Source: Coenobita brevimanus (taxonomy: Eukaryota > Arthropoda > Malacostraca > Decapoda > Coenobitidae). Taken from it: DNA of 64,000 nucleotides. The DNA lies in assembly GCA_032717465.1 (NCBI GenBank), contig CM064655.1:22345422-22409421 (forward strand). Reading direction: 5' to 3'. The translations under genes were made by a program, and so were the position numbers. Positions 25,224 through 38,869 of the stretch are shown here, one piece after another. Each line of letters starts with the position of its first letter. Within the stretch, counting starts at the first letter, position 1. The notes beneath the pieces were generated by a model. That model did not search any database and was not told the origin of the DNA. It saw only the letters and a list, made by a program, of their open reading frames with translations.

Positions 25224-26730
25224 CGCTAACTGTCTGCTATCATGCACTCCCTTTCATCCTGTCATGCACTCTTCTCAGATTCATAAATACACACAGATAC
25301 CCCTCCTTTTCCTCCTCCTCCTCCCCCTCTTCTTGGCACTTTCCCCTCACCCTTGTTTGCATGACTGTAGCATAGTCACTCTCCGCATCTGTGCCACGTC
25401 TTTGGGTCTCGTTCTTTAAGTTACGTTATCTCGCAGTTACATGAAATAAGCTATATAATTGTAGTGTGTTATGTATTTTATTACTCCTAACCTTCTTGTT
25501 CTTGTTCTTGTTCTTCTTCTTCTTCTTCTTCGTGATTATATTTAACACTCTTAACTTAAGAAATCCCCGTAACTAAATGGCTGAGACCTGTGCTACTCAG
25601 TTATCTCTTGGGTATACCAATTTCTTCCTTATTTTTTCTGTTCCCTTTTTTTTGGACAGAAGATGAACACAGGAATGAAAAAAAAAAAAAAAATCCATAC
25701 ATATCCATACATACAAAGACCCATGCCCTACCCTACCATATTTTCAACAAAAAAAGAAAAAAGAAAAACAGACAACTACATTAAGCTAAGGTGGGACATG
25801 TTTGACAAAAAGCATTTACCTCTTAAGTAACCCTGGCCATTTATATTTTATTACGATGGGACCCGGAGATTGGAAAAAGGAAACTGTAAAAGTAGGAAAT
25901 CTATTTAATCATCAAAATATCCGGGAAAAAGGTTAACATATTCCTCCACCCACCACTCAAGCAATCGAAATTCCCGGCTCCCTCTCACAGGTGAAAAGCA
26001 TCCACACAATTTCATTTTCTTTGTAATTATACCAAGAGACGAAGGGCTAAACCTAGACGCGATTCACTTTTCCTTCCATTCATCCTCTTTCCATGCTCTG
26101 TTCGTTTATACCCTGGTCACGTTGGGTCCCATGAATCAGTCTTGCTCTCTCGTGATCCTCCCAAATTTATCTCCTCCACCCTTCCTTGCCTTCCTTCGGT
26201 CATCGAGGTTCGTATTTTCGTTGACTTTGGGGTCAGTACGATATTTTAAATTTATCTTTGGTACCTCCGGAAGATGTGACTTGACTAAGAGATTTATCGA
26301 CCTGCAGGGGCGAGATATAGCCTTCAATCTGTCTATCTATCTAGCTATCTCTCTGCCTATCTATCTACCTATCTTTCTATATATATGAATGTATCTATCT
26401 GTCTATCTACCTCTCTATCTACCATCAGAATGTTTTTCTATGTCACCATAAATCACATAAATAACAGAGAAGAATGTAAACATGCTATATGCAGAAAATT
26501 AACTGAAAGAAAGAGATGCCTGAGACCTTCCTAGTTGATAAGGGTACGACCTCAAGGACCTTCTGACCCCAAAACATCTTTCCTACCGACTTTTCTTCAG
26601 TCAAGCACATTTCCTTTCACTTCTTTCTAAACTTAGCTTCTCATCTTTCACAGTATCATATTTTCCCAGGTACCCTTTCACTTTCTTATCTTTTGGCTGT
26701 TTGAGTGTTCCTCTCAGTTACATAAAAAAC
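24648..26730. other. Microsatellite-rich non-genic DNA
   Basis: (GT)n at about 24,648-24,685, (TTC)n at 24,976-24,998, (CA)n at 25,150-25,220, TTC again near 25,506-25,531, poly-A near 25,678-25,693 and degenerate (TCTA)n at 26,322-26,420. TTAACCACTTCAGTACCATGA at 24,709 is a family A terminus without a clear partner. No gene recognised. Confidence 0.55.
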
Positions 26731-26734
26731 CCGT

Positions 26735-26936
26735 ATCCTCGTCGGTTAAGAAAGCTCTTTAGTTTCTTATCCTAAGTGATTTAATTTGCTTATTATTCCT
26801 TACTTTTGTGTGTCATTTAAATCATACAAATACCACCATACCCAGATTAAATAACGTACAAACTGATACTGACTAGCCTTATCCAAAAATAAATCGCTAA
26901 GGAGAAGGTACTAGGGAGCTTCTTTAACTGACGAGA
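26735..26936. repeat. Palindromic MITE-like element, family B, copy 1
   Basis: Ends read TCCTCGTCGGTTAAGAAAGC on the left and CTTCTTTAACTGACGAGAC on the right. Just inside is an AATCGCTAAGG block on the right that pairs with TTATCCTAAGTGATTT on the left. About 200 bp with inverted arms; copies 2 and 3 are at 28,680 and 47,611. Confidence 0.75.
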
Positions 26937-27944
26937 CTACTGACCAAAGTCGTACTGGAATACCATAAGGAAAATGTGTTGCCATATTTTAGCAAACAAA
27001 AGACGTCTTGGTTAAATCTTCAAATATCCCAACAGTCAAATGGCCGAAAAACTATTATTTGGACCCATTTTGGTATTTCATGTAGGTGACCAAACAGACG
27101 ATTTTATTCAGCGAAGTGAAACTGTTAGGGTTAAATATTTAGAAGCTTTCCTAAAATCGTTCGTTGCTGCTGACTCACCTGGATTTTCTGTTCAGACTCA
27201 TACCTGACGATTTTGTTTACCTGAGGGCAATTGCAGAAATCAAGGAATTCAAACCAATCTCTATTAGGTTCTTAGGTGTAATGGATGCTCCAACATATTT
27301 TATTCAAAGTAATATCACACAATTTTGCTTAAATGTGAGAAATCCGACTATAGTTCATTCACTCCGACTTGATCCAGATTTTCGTCCTTTTGCAGCTTAT
27401 TTCACGTGGGTCAGTGGTAGAAAAAGACAATACTGTGGCTCTACATCCTTTCCATGATATTTCTTCGTGGCTAGCATCAAATTATAGTGTTCAGTAATGC
27501 CATAACTCAGTACTCAAGATGGAGGGATGGCAATTTTAGGCTAAGGTAAAGATAAGATCAAAATGTTCAGAGCGAAGTATTTACATCACTTCTTATATTT
27601 ATTATTATTTGGATTTTATTATACAGGTATTATTAATGAGCTTCTACAACGAATCTATAAGAGCAAAATTAGGCCATAAAAGTTGCATCTACATTAAAGT
27701 AACGTTATGAAAAGGTTTTAAGCAAAATGACGTCATACACTTAAGAAACGCCAAGACATCAAGTGGAAAAAAAGAAAAATATAGGAAAAAAGAAAAGCAG
27801 TAAAGCAGAAAATAATTGAGGGTGAAATGGGGAACTGGACAAGAGAGTGTGACCATTGCAATGGTCCAATAACCACAGAGAATCATAACAGACTCGTGGC
27901 CAAAAATACCTGTAAAAAAGTCACTGTAATTTTCTTCCCATTAA

Positions 27945-27945
<1 letters not shown>
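26937..27945. other. Unassigned non-genic DNA
   Basis: A family A core motif (CAGACGATTTTATTCAGCG) lies at about 27,096-27,114. A 97-codon open frame at 27,164-27,457 has no recognised domain, so I leave it uncalled. Confidence 0.5.
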
Positions 27946-28660
<715 letters not shown>

Positions 28661-28679
28661 AAGAGAAAAGGGTCTGCAT

Positions 28680-28886
28680 TCTCGTGGATTCAGGAAGCTC
28701 CCTAACACCTTTTCTTAAGCGATTTGTTTTGTTTGTTACACCTTACTGTCCTCTTCTGTGTTATGTAAGTCCTTTCAACATAATGATACTCTGCATAAAT
28801 AATGATAAAAAAGATATTAACCACCCATATTCATTAATAAAATCGCTAAGGAAATGGTGTCAGGGAGTTTCCTTAACCTACGAGAA
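28680..28886. repeat. Palindromic MITE-like element, family B, copy 2 (best preserved)
   Basis: The left arm begins TTCTCGTGGATTCAGGAAGC, followed by TCCCTAACACC and CTTAAGCGATTT. The right arm begins AAATCGCTAAGG, followed by GGTGTCAGGGA and ends TCCTTAACCTACGAGAA. The arms are about 46 bp and roughly four fifths identical by eye, around a unique centre of about 115 bp. No coding capacity. This is the architecture of a non-autonomous DNA transposon. Confidence 0.82.
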
Positions 28887-28910
28887 TACAAGCCTGAGAA
28901 TCAGGCTATT

Positions 28911-29403
<493 letters not shown>

Positions 29404-29589
29404 CTTCCTTCAGAGTACCACCAAATACTTTACCTGGGTCCTGTGACTCTAGGACTGAAATGGATATCTCTTTCAGTGCAACAGAAATCATACCAACTTA
29501 CTTTCACTGACTTAACACGTCTTTACCCAGGTGAGGAATAACCTTTCCTCTCCCAGGGTTAATTAGTTCACTGAGCCGGGCGAAGGAAA

Positions 29590-30787
29590 GTATGACATGC
29601 TTTTCAACTTTTATCTTCCATTTCACTCGCACACAGCTGTCTCTCCTGCACGTATCTCAGTCTTATCTATATTATTCATAAGTCCTGATGCACAAACTCC
29701 TCCCTCCATATTGTATATTCTTTTTTGCATTCTTATCTTTCCCACTCCCCACTCTCCTTATCTCTCCCACTCCCCACTCCCCATATATACTCCCCAAATC
29801 ATCCATGCAACCTTTCCCCACTCACCTATTTACTGAAATCCTGCCCACATTCCATGCTATTTTACGTACTCCCATGTCATCCCCATGTCCCATCCCAGGC
29901 AAACACCCCTCCCTGCCCTCTCCTTCCTTCCTGTTCACCCATTCATTCCTTCCCCACCTACACACACCCTTCCCACCTACACCACCCCTCTCCCCACCCA
30001 CTGGTCCCCCTCCCATGCACAGTTATTCTGTAAACCTTTTTCTGACACACGAGGTTTCTCATTATGCCATTATATCTGACCAAACAACCCTTCTCCCACA
30101 CACTCCTAAAATTCACATACAACATTGCTTTCCTCTTCTTAAATATTCCACTCAACACACAATAACCTTCCCATTCTCATGCCCTTCTCATACATTCTTC
30201 TCCAGTCCCACACCTATTTCTAATATCAGTTTTCCCTATTTTCAAACCTCTTCCAGTCTAGCATTCCTTTCCATTAATATATACATCTTTATTCATTCAT
30301 TTTCTTCCCCTTTATACACTTTTCTAATCCACGCACATCATTTACATCCACCCATTCGTTCTCACTCTCACTCTCTGCCCCAGCCAAAATATCAATACGA
30401 CTTTCCCACCCATGTGTCCCTCCCCACTCACACATCTTTCAGCCAAACGCTCATCCCTCCCCATCCACACACACTTTATCCAGCCATTTAGGATCTTTCA
30501 TACTCAGTTAACACACCCACACGGACACACACTCTTCCCACACCCACACGAACACACACTTTCCCCACATCCACACGAACACACACTTTTCCCATACCCA
30601 CACGAACACACACTCTCCCTATTTCCCATCCACACTTCCTTACCAACCCACACATACACACACTCTCCCTATTTCCCATCCACACTTCCTTACCAACCCA
30701 CACATACACACACTTTCCCCTAAACAGTCATCCTTCCCTATTTACGCACTTTTCCTTCCCATCCATCCACAGCTACAAACGCACACT

Positions 30788-30827
<40 letters not shown>

Positions 30828-30960
30828 CATACCTACACATCCACCCTCATCCACACTGTCTTAACACTGAGTCACATCCACACACACCCTCTCTCCCTCT
30901 TTCCTCATCCACACCTTGCCACGCTTCCACGCTCATCGATATTAAACTTATCTACATCTT
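29590..30960. repeat. G-depleted, C/T/A-rich domain with small tandem arrays
   Basis: The plus strand is conspicuously poor in G over about 1.3 kb. Near 30,510-30,610 are about four units of roughly 29 bp containing CCACACGAACACACACT. A perfect-looking 50-bp duplication follows at 30,611-30,660 and 30,661-30,710, and (CA)n at about 30,791-30,825. The 267-codon frame at 29,688-30,491 is Pro/Ser/His-rich low complexity, so I do not call it a gene. Confidence 0.8.
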
Positions 30961-31153
30961 TTATTATTTTCAAAAGCATCCTTAGCCTGCCTGGAGAGGT
31001 GATAAGGACGGGAGGAAAGTGGAATTCATTTTAAGTAAGAGATGAAATGAAACGGAAGACGACGCAGGGATCAGAGAGATAAGGGGAGAGAGTGGGGTGA
31101 GATGAAGGTAGTGTGAGGACAGTGGGAGCAGCTGGTGAAAACAAATATTAGAT

Positions 31154-31157
<4 letters not shown>

Positions 31158-31203
<46 letters not shown>

Positions 31204-31545
31204 TGAGTACCTTGATTTTCCTTGATTTTTCTTTGTCACCTTTCCGCTTCCCGCAATCTTTCCCTCTTCATTCCTCGCTCCTGAGGATGTTGTATCTATA
31301 TTTCCATCTGTCTATCTATCTATCTATCTGTTTACTTATCTCTCTCTCTATCTATCTATTTATACTCGTATTAATCTGCCTATGTTTTTTAGGATTCTAT
31401 TTTCGTATTTTTTCATTTTTAACTTTTTTTTTTTCTATTCCATTCATACATCAACGTGTTAACTTTTCAGTCTGTCTCCTCCTTTAACTACCTTACTTTC
31501 CAGTTTTCCTTCTTCCTGCACTACCTTTTCCACTCTCCATGCAGC

Positions 31546-31586
<41 letters not shown>

Positions 31587-31910
31587 GGCGATGAACAGAG
31601 GAAGGAAAGACAAATTAAAGAAAAAATATATATCTCCTTTTCTATTTACCTTCATCTGTCATTCCTTCCATCTCCTTTGAATATCTTGCTTTCCAGTTTT
31701 CCCCTTTCCCTGGCTACCTTTTCCCCCACCCCGCTCTCTCTTCCAGCAGCAGGAGCGGGGGGTTGTGTCACGCACTGGAACGGTCCCCCGCTGTTCCAAC
31801 CCCCCAGATCGTGGCTGCTTTCCCTGCCTAATATTCCCTTTGGCCCTCTCGCTCATAACACGCCCCCCAGTCACCCACACCCAGGCACACAGACGCCATC
31901 ACACGCTTTC
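31158..31910. repeat. (TC)n, TCTA and poly-T rich DNA
   Basis: (TC)n at about 31,158-31,199, degenerate (CTAT)n at about 31,300-31,365 and poly-T at about 31,547-31,582. The rest is pyrimidine-rich with no recognised gene. Confidence 0.7.
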
Positions 31911-31986
31911 TAAACACCAAGACAGAACATAGTTAAAAGGAAGATACATACTGACTGTCTCTGTGTCTTGAGTGGGTGTAAGGTCA

Positions 31987-32294
31987 TTATTTTTGCGTCT
32001 TGAATAGGAGAACGTGATTATTTTTGAGTCTCCTATACGGGAACGTGATAATTTTGCGACTTGAATGGGGGAACGTGATTATTTTGGCGTCTTGAATGGG
32101 GGGACGTGATTGTTTTTGCGTCTTAAATGGGGGAACGTGATTATTTTTGCGTCTAAAAAGGGGAGAACGTGATTATTTTTGGTCTGGAATGGGGAATATG
32201 AATATTTTTCCGTCTTCAATGGGGGAACGTGAATATTGTTGCGTTTTGAATGGGGAAACGTGATTATTGTGACGTCTTGCATGGAGGAACGTGA
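31987..32294 (+). repeat. 31-bp minisatellite, about ten units
   Basis: The unit is roughly TTATTTTTGCGTCTTGAATG followed by GGGGAACGTGA, repeated about ten times with substitutions and 1-2 bp indels. Diverged single units (GTCTTGAACGTCGTCTGGAG near 32,383; GTCTTGGAAGTCGCC near 32,517) continue up to the LINE. A similar phrase (GTCTCGGACGTCGCCTCCAG near 35,981) lies beyond it. Confidence 0.9.
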
Positions 32295-32529
32295 CTGAAT
32301 ATCTCCAGGCGATTTCACTCATAATTGTAAAGAAAACTGGAGCATACCTGGGCGGAGATAATTATAAAACAACTGTCTTTTTGTCTTGAACGTCGTCTGG
32401 AGTATGCAGGGGTGGAAGGAAGTGTTTAATTCTGGCCATCTCTTTACGATTTTCTTAAAGATCATACGCTACCCAGACTCAAGGCTGAGCACGGTACACA
32501 GCAACTATCTCTCTGTGTCTTGGAAGTCG

Positions 32530-35500
32530 CCTTTTTTTTTTTTTTTTAATGCAAGGAAGAAGGAACCAAAGGCCGCAAGCCCGCAATTATTGTTCTTTCC
32601 AAGAGAAAAACAAAATATAAGAGAGAGCAATATTCAAGTTCCGATCATTTCGAGATGCCTGGACACACTGCGTTTGAAAGACTGGAGATCATAGGAAGCA
32701 GGAAATACAGACAGAGGGAGACAGTTCCAGGGTGGACCTGTTGCATAAATGAAAGACTGGGAGTAACGGTTAACTCTTGCATTAGAGAGCTGGACAGAAA
32801 AGGGATGAGGGTTTGTTGCTAGACGGGTGCTACGCGCCGGTCGTACAGGTGGAGGAATGCATGCAGACAGTTCAGAGGAGCAGTGACCATTGAAGTAGCG
32901 ATAGAAAAGAGATAAAGATGCAACAGTGCGGCGAAGAGACAGCGGTTGAAGGGAGTCAGTAAGAGGAGGAGAGTTAATGAGACGAAAAGCCTTTGACTCC
33001 ACCCTTTTGAGAAGAGCTGTATGTGGGGAGCCTCCACACACATAAGAGTTGTAATCCACACAGGGGCGGATAAAACCCCTGTATAGAGTCAACAATTGTG
33101 CGGGGGTAAAGAAGGAACGGAGGCGGCTTAGCACACCCAATCTCTTGGAAACAGATTTTACAAGAGATGTAATATGATCTTTCCAAGATAAGTTCCGAGT
33201 AAATGAAACCTCAAGCATGTTCAAGGATGATGCAGGATTAAGCTGAATATTATTAAACATTAGTGAGTACACCTGCGGAATATTTTGTTGGGTTGATAGG
33301 TGTAAAAACTGAGTCTTTGATGAATTAAAAACAACCAGATTATTTTTACCCCAGTCGGAGATACGAGCCAAGTCAGACATTAGGTGTACCATAGCCTCGT
33401 CCCTTGTTTGTTGAAGTAACTGCTGAGATGGACGTTGCGGGAACCGAATGGGTAGGTGAAGGGTGGAGTCATCCGCATATGAGTGGATAGGGTTAGATGT
33501 ACAGCTTAGAAGGTCATTGATGAATAAAAGGAAGAGAGTTGGTGATAGGACAGAGCCCTGAGGAACACCACTGTTGATAGATCTAGGAGAAGAACGATGG
33601 CCGTCTTCAACAGCAGCTATAGAACGACCAGAAAGGAAGCTAGCGATGAAGGCACAGAGAGAAGGATAGAAATCGTAGGAGGGCAGTTTGGAAATTAAAG
33701 ATTTATGCCAGACCACATCAAAAGCCTTTGAGATGTCAAGTACAATGGCAAAGCTTTCCCCAAAGTCCCGAAAGGAGGATGACGAGGAGTCTGAAAGGTA
33801 GGTGAGAAGATCGCCAGTGGAGCGTCCCTGACGGAACCCATACTGATGATCAGAAAGAAAGTTGTGATAGGAAAGATGCTTTAAAATTTTTTATTAAGAA
33901 TTGACTCGAATTCTTTTGAGATACAGGATGTTAAAGCAATTGGACGATAGTTAGAGGGTTGAGAATGGTCACCCTTCTTTGGGACTGGCTGAATGAGAGC
34001 AAACTTCCAGCAAGAAGGAAAGATAAAAGTTGATAGACAAAGGCGAAAGAGTTTGCCTAGGCAGGGTGTAAGCACAGAAGCACAGTTCTTGAGAACAACA
34101 GAAGGGACTCCATCAGGCCCATATGCCTTGTTAGTATTGAGGCCAGTGATGGCAGAAAATACATCAGCTGTCAGCCATGAGGAAGTCAGAGGGGGGAAGT
34201 GATGAAGGAACAGCACCGGAATCGTCTAAGGTGGAATTGGAGGAGAAAGTCTGAGAGAAGAGATCTGCTTTGCCAGTAGAAGAAATAGCTACAGAGCCAT
34301 CAGAGTAGAAAAGAGGAGGGAAGGATGATGAGGTAAAGTTGTTAGAAAGATTTTTGGCAAGGTGCCAGAAGGAGCGGGAAGAATTCGAGTTGGAGAGTTG
34401 AGAGCATTTAGCACGGACGAAATTATTTTTAGCAGAGCGAAGAACAGACTTAGCACGATTCCTGGCAGAAACACATAAAAGATGTGATTCAGGGGTGGGT
34501 TGGCTCTGGTACCTTATATAGGCCCTCTCCTTGTTGCGGACAGCATTAGAACAAGCGTGATTAAACCAAGGCTTTCTTGCATTAGTCAGAGGATATGAGA
34601 AAGGAATGTATGCTTCCATGCCAGAGAGAATAACCTCTGTAATGCGCAAGGCACATCCAGATGGCTCCCGGCCATGGAAACAATAATCATTCCATGGAGA
34701 ATCAAAGAAGTACTACCTGAGGGCCTCCCAATCCGCAGCTCCAAAGTGCCACAGATGTCGTTTCTACGGAAGATCCACAGGCTGTACCGGAGCGATAGGA
34801 CAGGTTAAGGTGATAACGTTGTGATCGGAGGAGCCCAATGGAGAGAAAAGATTAACAGTGTAAGCAGAAGGATTAGTAGTAAGGAAGAGGTCAAGTATGT
34901 TGGAGCTCTCTCCAAGAGAGTCAGGGATACGGGTAGGGTGTTGTACAAGCTGCTCTAGGTCATTAAGGATAGAAAAGATGTAGGCTAGTTCACCAGGTGG
35001 ATCAGTGAAAAGAGAGGAGAGCCAAAGGTGGTGGTGAACATTGAAATCTCCTAGAATGGAGATTTCAGAGAAAGGAGAAATGGATAGAATGTGTTCCACT
35101 GTAGAAGTAAGATAGTCAAAGAACTTTGATAGTCAGTAGAATTGGGAGATAAGTAAACAGCGCAGATATATTTAGTCAGAGAATGACAGGAAAGCCGAAG
35201 CCAGAGCGTAGAGAATTCAGAAGAATCGAGTCCAGGAACATGAGAACAAGGTAGGTCGTTGTGTACATATACGCAACATCCACCTTTGGCTTTGAAATGA
35301 GTATAGAGATAGTAGGAGGATACAGAAAGGGTTTGCTGTCAGTTGCCTCAGACAGCTGAGTCTCAGTTAGAAAAAGAAGGTGAGGTTTAGAGAAGGAGAG
35401 GTGGTGCTCAACAGAGCGAAAGTTAGAGGAAAGGCCGCGAATGTGGCAGAAATGAAGAAGAAAGTCAGACAGTGGTTCCAGGCAGCTCGATTCGTCACTG

Positions 35501-35838
35501 GGAGAGGAGCGGAAGGTGGCGACATTTATGGTCCCCCTTACCCTCCCGGGGACTCCGAGTCTGTGTGTTGTGAAGCCATGATTTGTTTTAGAATTTTGGA
35601 AAAGGAAGTGTAGTGTGTACTGTGCATGTAGTTTGGTGTTGATAAACTTGTATTGGAGAGCATGTTGGCCTACTCTCTGTGTTACCGAGACAGTGAAAAA
35701 GCTCAGCAAAGGGGGATGGTCGGGACCTAGTCCCGAGGGATGATGAAACGGGACCCCAGCTCTCCCTGTCATCAGCTTTCCATCCACCTTGGGAGTACTG
35801 CCCTACTCGACTGGTGCTACAGTCTACTCCTCAGGGGA
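32530..35838 (-). mobile_element. Jockey/CR1-type LINE, longest copy in window
   Basis: Minus-strand non-LTR retrotransposon of about 3.3 kb with an endonuclease domain, reverse transcriptase, a short 3' untranslated region and an oligo-A end (plus-strand T run at 32,532-32,547). The 3' part matches the truncated copy at 6868-7326. AAGTCG flanks the body on both sides (32,524-32,529 and 35,839-35,844), a candidate short target duplication. No gag-like ORF1 is recognisable at the 5' end, so the copy may be 5'-truncated. The clade is judged from motif style only. Confidence 0.93.
32634..35787 (-). pseudogene. Endonuclease-reverse transcriptase ORF2, frameshifted
   Basis: From the 5' (high-coordinate) side, FLTETQLSE is the endonuclease glutamate motif. 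[10 protein letters not shown] and GSSDHNVI are the endonuclease Asp-Asn and Ser-Asp-His motifs. A connector follows (34,649-34,164), then KAYGPDGVPSVVLK and KKGDHSQPSNYRPIALTS begin the polymerase. GFRQGRSTGDLL, IVLDISKAFDVVW, SGVPQGSVLSP and HSYADDSTLH give the catalytic core with YADD intact. The C-terminus ends SRHLEMIGT at 32,634. Frame changes occur near 34,170-34,200 (connector to polymerase) and at an A/T run near 33,885, with further breaks in the endonuclease between 35,176 and 35,099. It cannot make one protein. Confidence 0.93.
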
Positions 35839-35844
35839 AAGTCG

Positions 35845-36194
35845 GATTCTTTTTTTTTTTTTTTTTTTTTTTAATGTATACTAATTTTCCCACTAAGATG
35901 CCATTTTTTAATCATATTCTGGTCACCTACGGATAATTTCAGTCATAATTATACGCTTTCCAAACACAGTAATTGTATGTGTCTCGGACGTCGCCTCCAG
36001 TACGGAAGTGTGATTATGCGGATTTCGAAAATTATAGACTTTCGAGTGTTCGGGGAAAAATGTTAGGTTTATATCACCCACCAGAAAAAAAAAAAAAAAA
36101 CGTAATGAGGAGAAAAATAAACCACGACAAAGTGACTTAGACATTGAATGCTAAAACTAATACTAATACAACAACAATAATAATAATAATATTA

Positions 36195-36241
<47 letters not shown>

Positions 36242-36368
36242 CCTTCTGAGGGCAGGAGTAACCCTTATAATGTGGGTTAGTTTGGTTCACTTCAACTTAT
36301 AAAGGAAATACACATTGGGTTTGATATAACAGCTTTAGGTAAATATCAGCTTACACTTGAAAAAAACG

Positions 36369-36418
<50 letters not shown>

Positions 36419-36690
36419 ACGAGGCTTGGAAGTAGCAACAAATGACCCGACCTGACATTACAAAAAATAAATACATAAAATAAAATAAAAGGCACACACA
36501 TTTATGCAAAGTAAGTGGAGAATCCCATAAATATTCTGTGCCACTTTTGAACTTCCTCAACATTATTCCTCAGGGCCAGACGAAGGATATAATGAGCTGG
36601 CTTTACCTTACCCAGACGTTAAAAATATATTCATGAAGGTAAATTACAAGAAAATCCATAAAGGTAAAGATGAATTATGTGAGTTAGGGT
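35845..36690. other. Non-genic DNA with poly-T, (TAA)n and (CA)n
   Basis: Poly-T at about 35,850-35,872, poly-A near 36,085-36,101, (TAA/ATA)n at about 36,165-36,240 and (CA)n at about 36,371-36,417. The family A motif is absent. No gene seen. Confidence 0.6.
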
Positions 36691-36692
36691 TT

Positions 36693-37835
<1,143 letters not shown>

Positions 37836-38105
37836 GAGTTAGCAAGGAATAAGAGGTGAGGGAGTTAGGGAGGAATGAAAGGTGAGGGAGTTAGGGAGAA
37901 ATGAAAGGTGAGAGAGTTAGGAAGGAATGAGTGGTGAGGGAGTTAGAAAGGAATGAGAGGTGAGGGGGTTAGGAGGGAATATGAGGCGAGGGAGTTTGGA
38001 AGGAATGAGAGGCGAGGGAGTTAGGAAGGAATGAGAGGTGAGGGTGTTAGGAAGGAACAAGAGGTATTGGGAGTGAGGGTGTTAGGAAGGAATGAGAGGT
38101 GAGGG
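37836..38105 (+). repeat. 26-bp minisatellite, about ten units
   Basis: The unit is close to GAGTTAGGAAGGAATGAGAG followed by GTGAGG. It repeats about ten times with substitutions, and one unit carries an extra TTGGGAGTGAGG segment near 38,068. The array grades into GA-rich DNA up to about 38,450 and includes G runs (for example nine G near 38,373). Confidence 0.92.
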
Positions 38106-38550
38106 GATGTTTTAAAAGGATGAGAATCGCAAGAGCAGCAAAAATATGAAGGGTGAGAGAGGAAGGGGTCAAGACAATGTTAGAAAGGGGTGAGGGGACA
38201 AGTAATAGAGAAGAGTAGGGTACAAAAATAGAGCAGAGGGGGGGAGCAGGGAACATGAAGAGGGGAAGATGGGGGGAGAAGTGGATAAGAGGAGGGGAAG
38301 AGGGGGTAGTAGGGGACAAGCAAAGGGGTAAGAGAAGGGGGGGGAGCAGTGGACAGTAGCCATGGGATGTTGGGGGGGGGGGTGAGGGGACAGCAGAAGT
38401 TGGGGGATGTACTACGGGAGAGTAGAACCAGTTGAGATCCGATTCAGATAACACCCCCCCCTGTAGAAGTTATTACACTGTGGGTCCCAGGCTTCGCCAC
38501 GCCAGTCCCTTCCGACGTGTTTGCTCCACTGGCTTGACACTCCTCAAGGG

Positions 38551-38863
38551 TATATAGCAGTCCTTTCAAGACGATGACGCCACATGTCACTTGATTCTTG
38601 GTACTTTCAGGAGATTTTATTCTAGTTAGCAAAGTCCTCTTGTGCTATCCGATGAGAGACGATGATTCCTGGTATTAAAATGTGTATCTCATAAAACTGA
38701 AGGAAATAGTGTAACACCTGTAAGACTGAACTACAAAAAAAGATGTCGTAGTTGTGAAGGAGTTAATGGCAAGCTGAATAAAATCGTCTGGTGGCAGCAT
38801 GAACAAAAAAAAAAAAAAAAAAAAAAAAAAGCATAAAGACATCATCGCATTGATAAGGGTTAA
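38551..38863. repeat. Family A palindromic element expanded by poly-A
   Basis: The left part carries CCTTTCAAGACGATGACG, then TTCTTGGTACTTTCAGGAGA and TTTTATTC. The right part carries AAGCTGAATAAAATCGTCTG, then GTGGCAGCATGAAC, a roughly 25-bp poly-A run (about 38,805-38,830) and the terminus GATAAGGGTTAA. The extra length relative to other copies comes from the centre and the poly-A. Confidence 0.65.
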
Positions 38864-38869
38864 CGGGAT

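Noticed and set aside
29688..30491. 267-codon Pro/Ser/His-rich frame
   Set aside because: Lies in G-depleted DNA where stops are rare; overlapping frames are equally open and low complexity.
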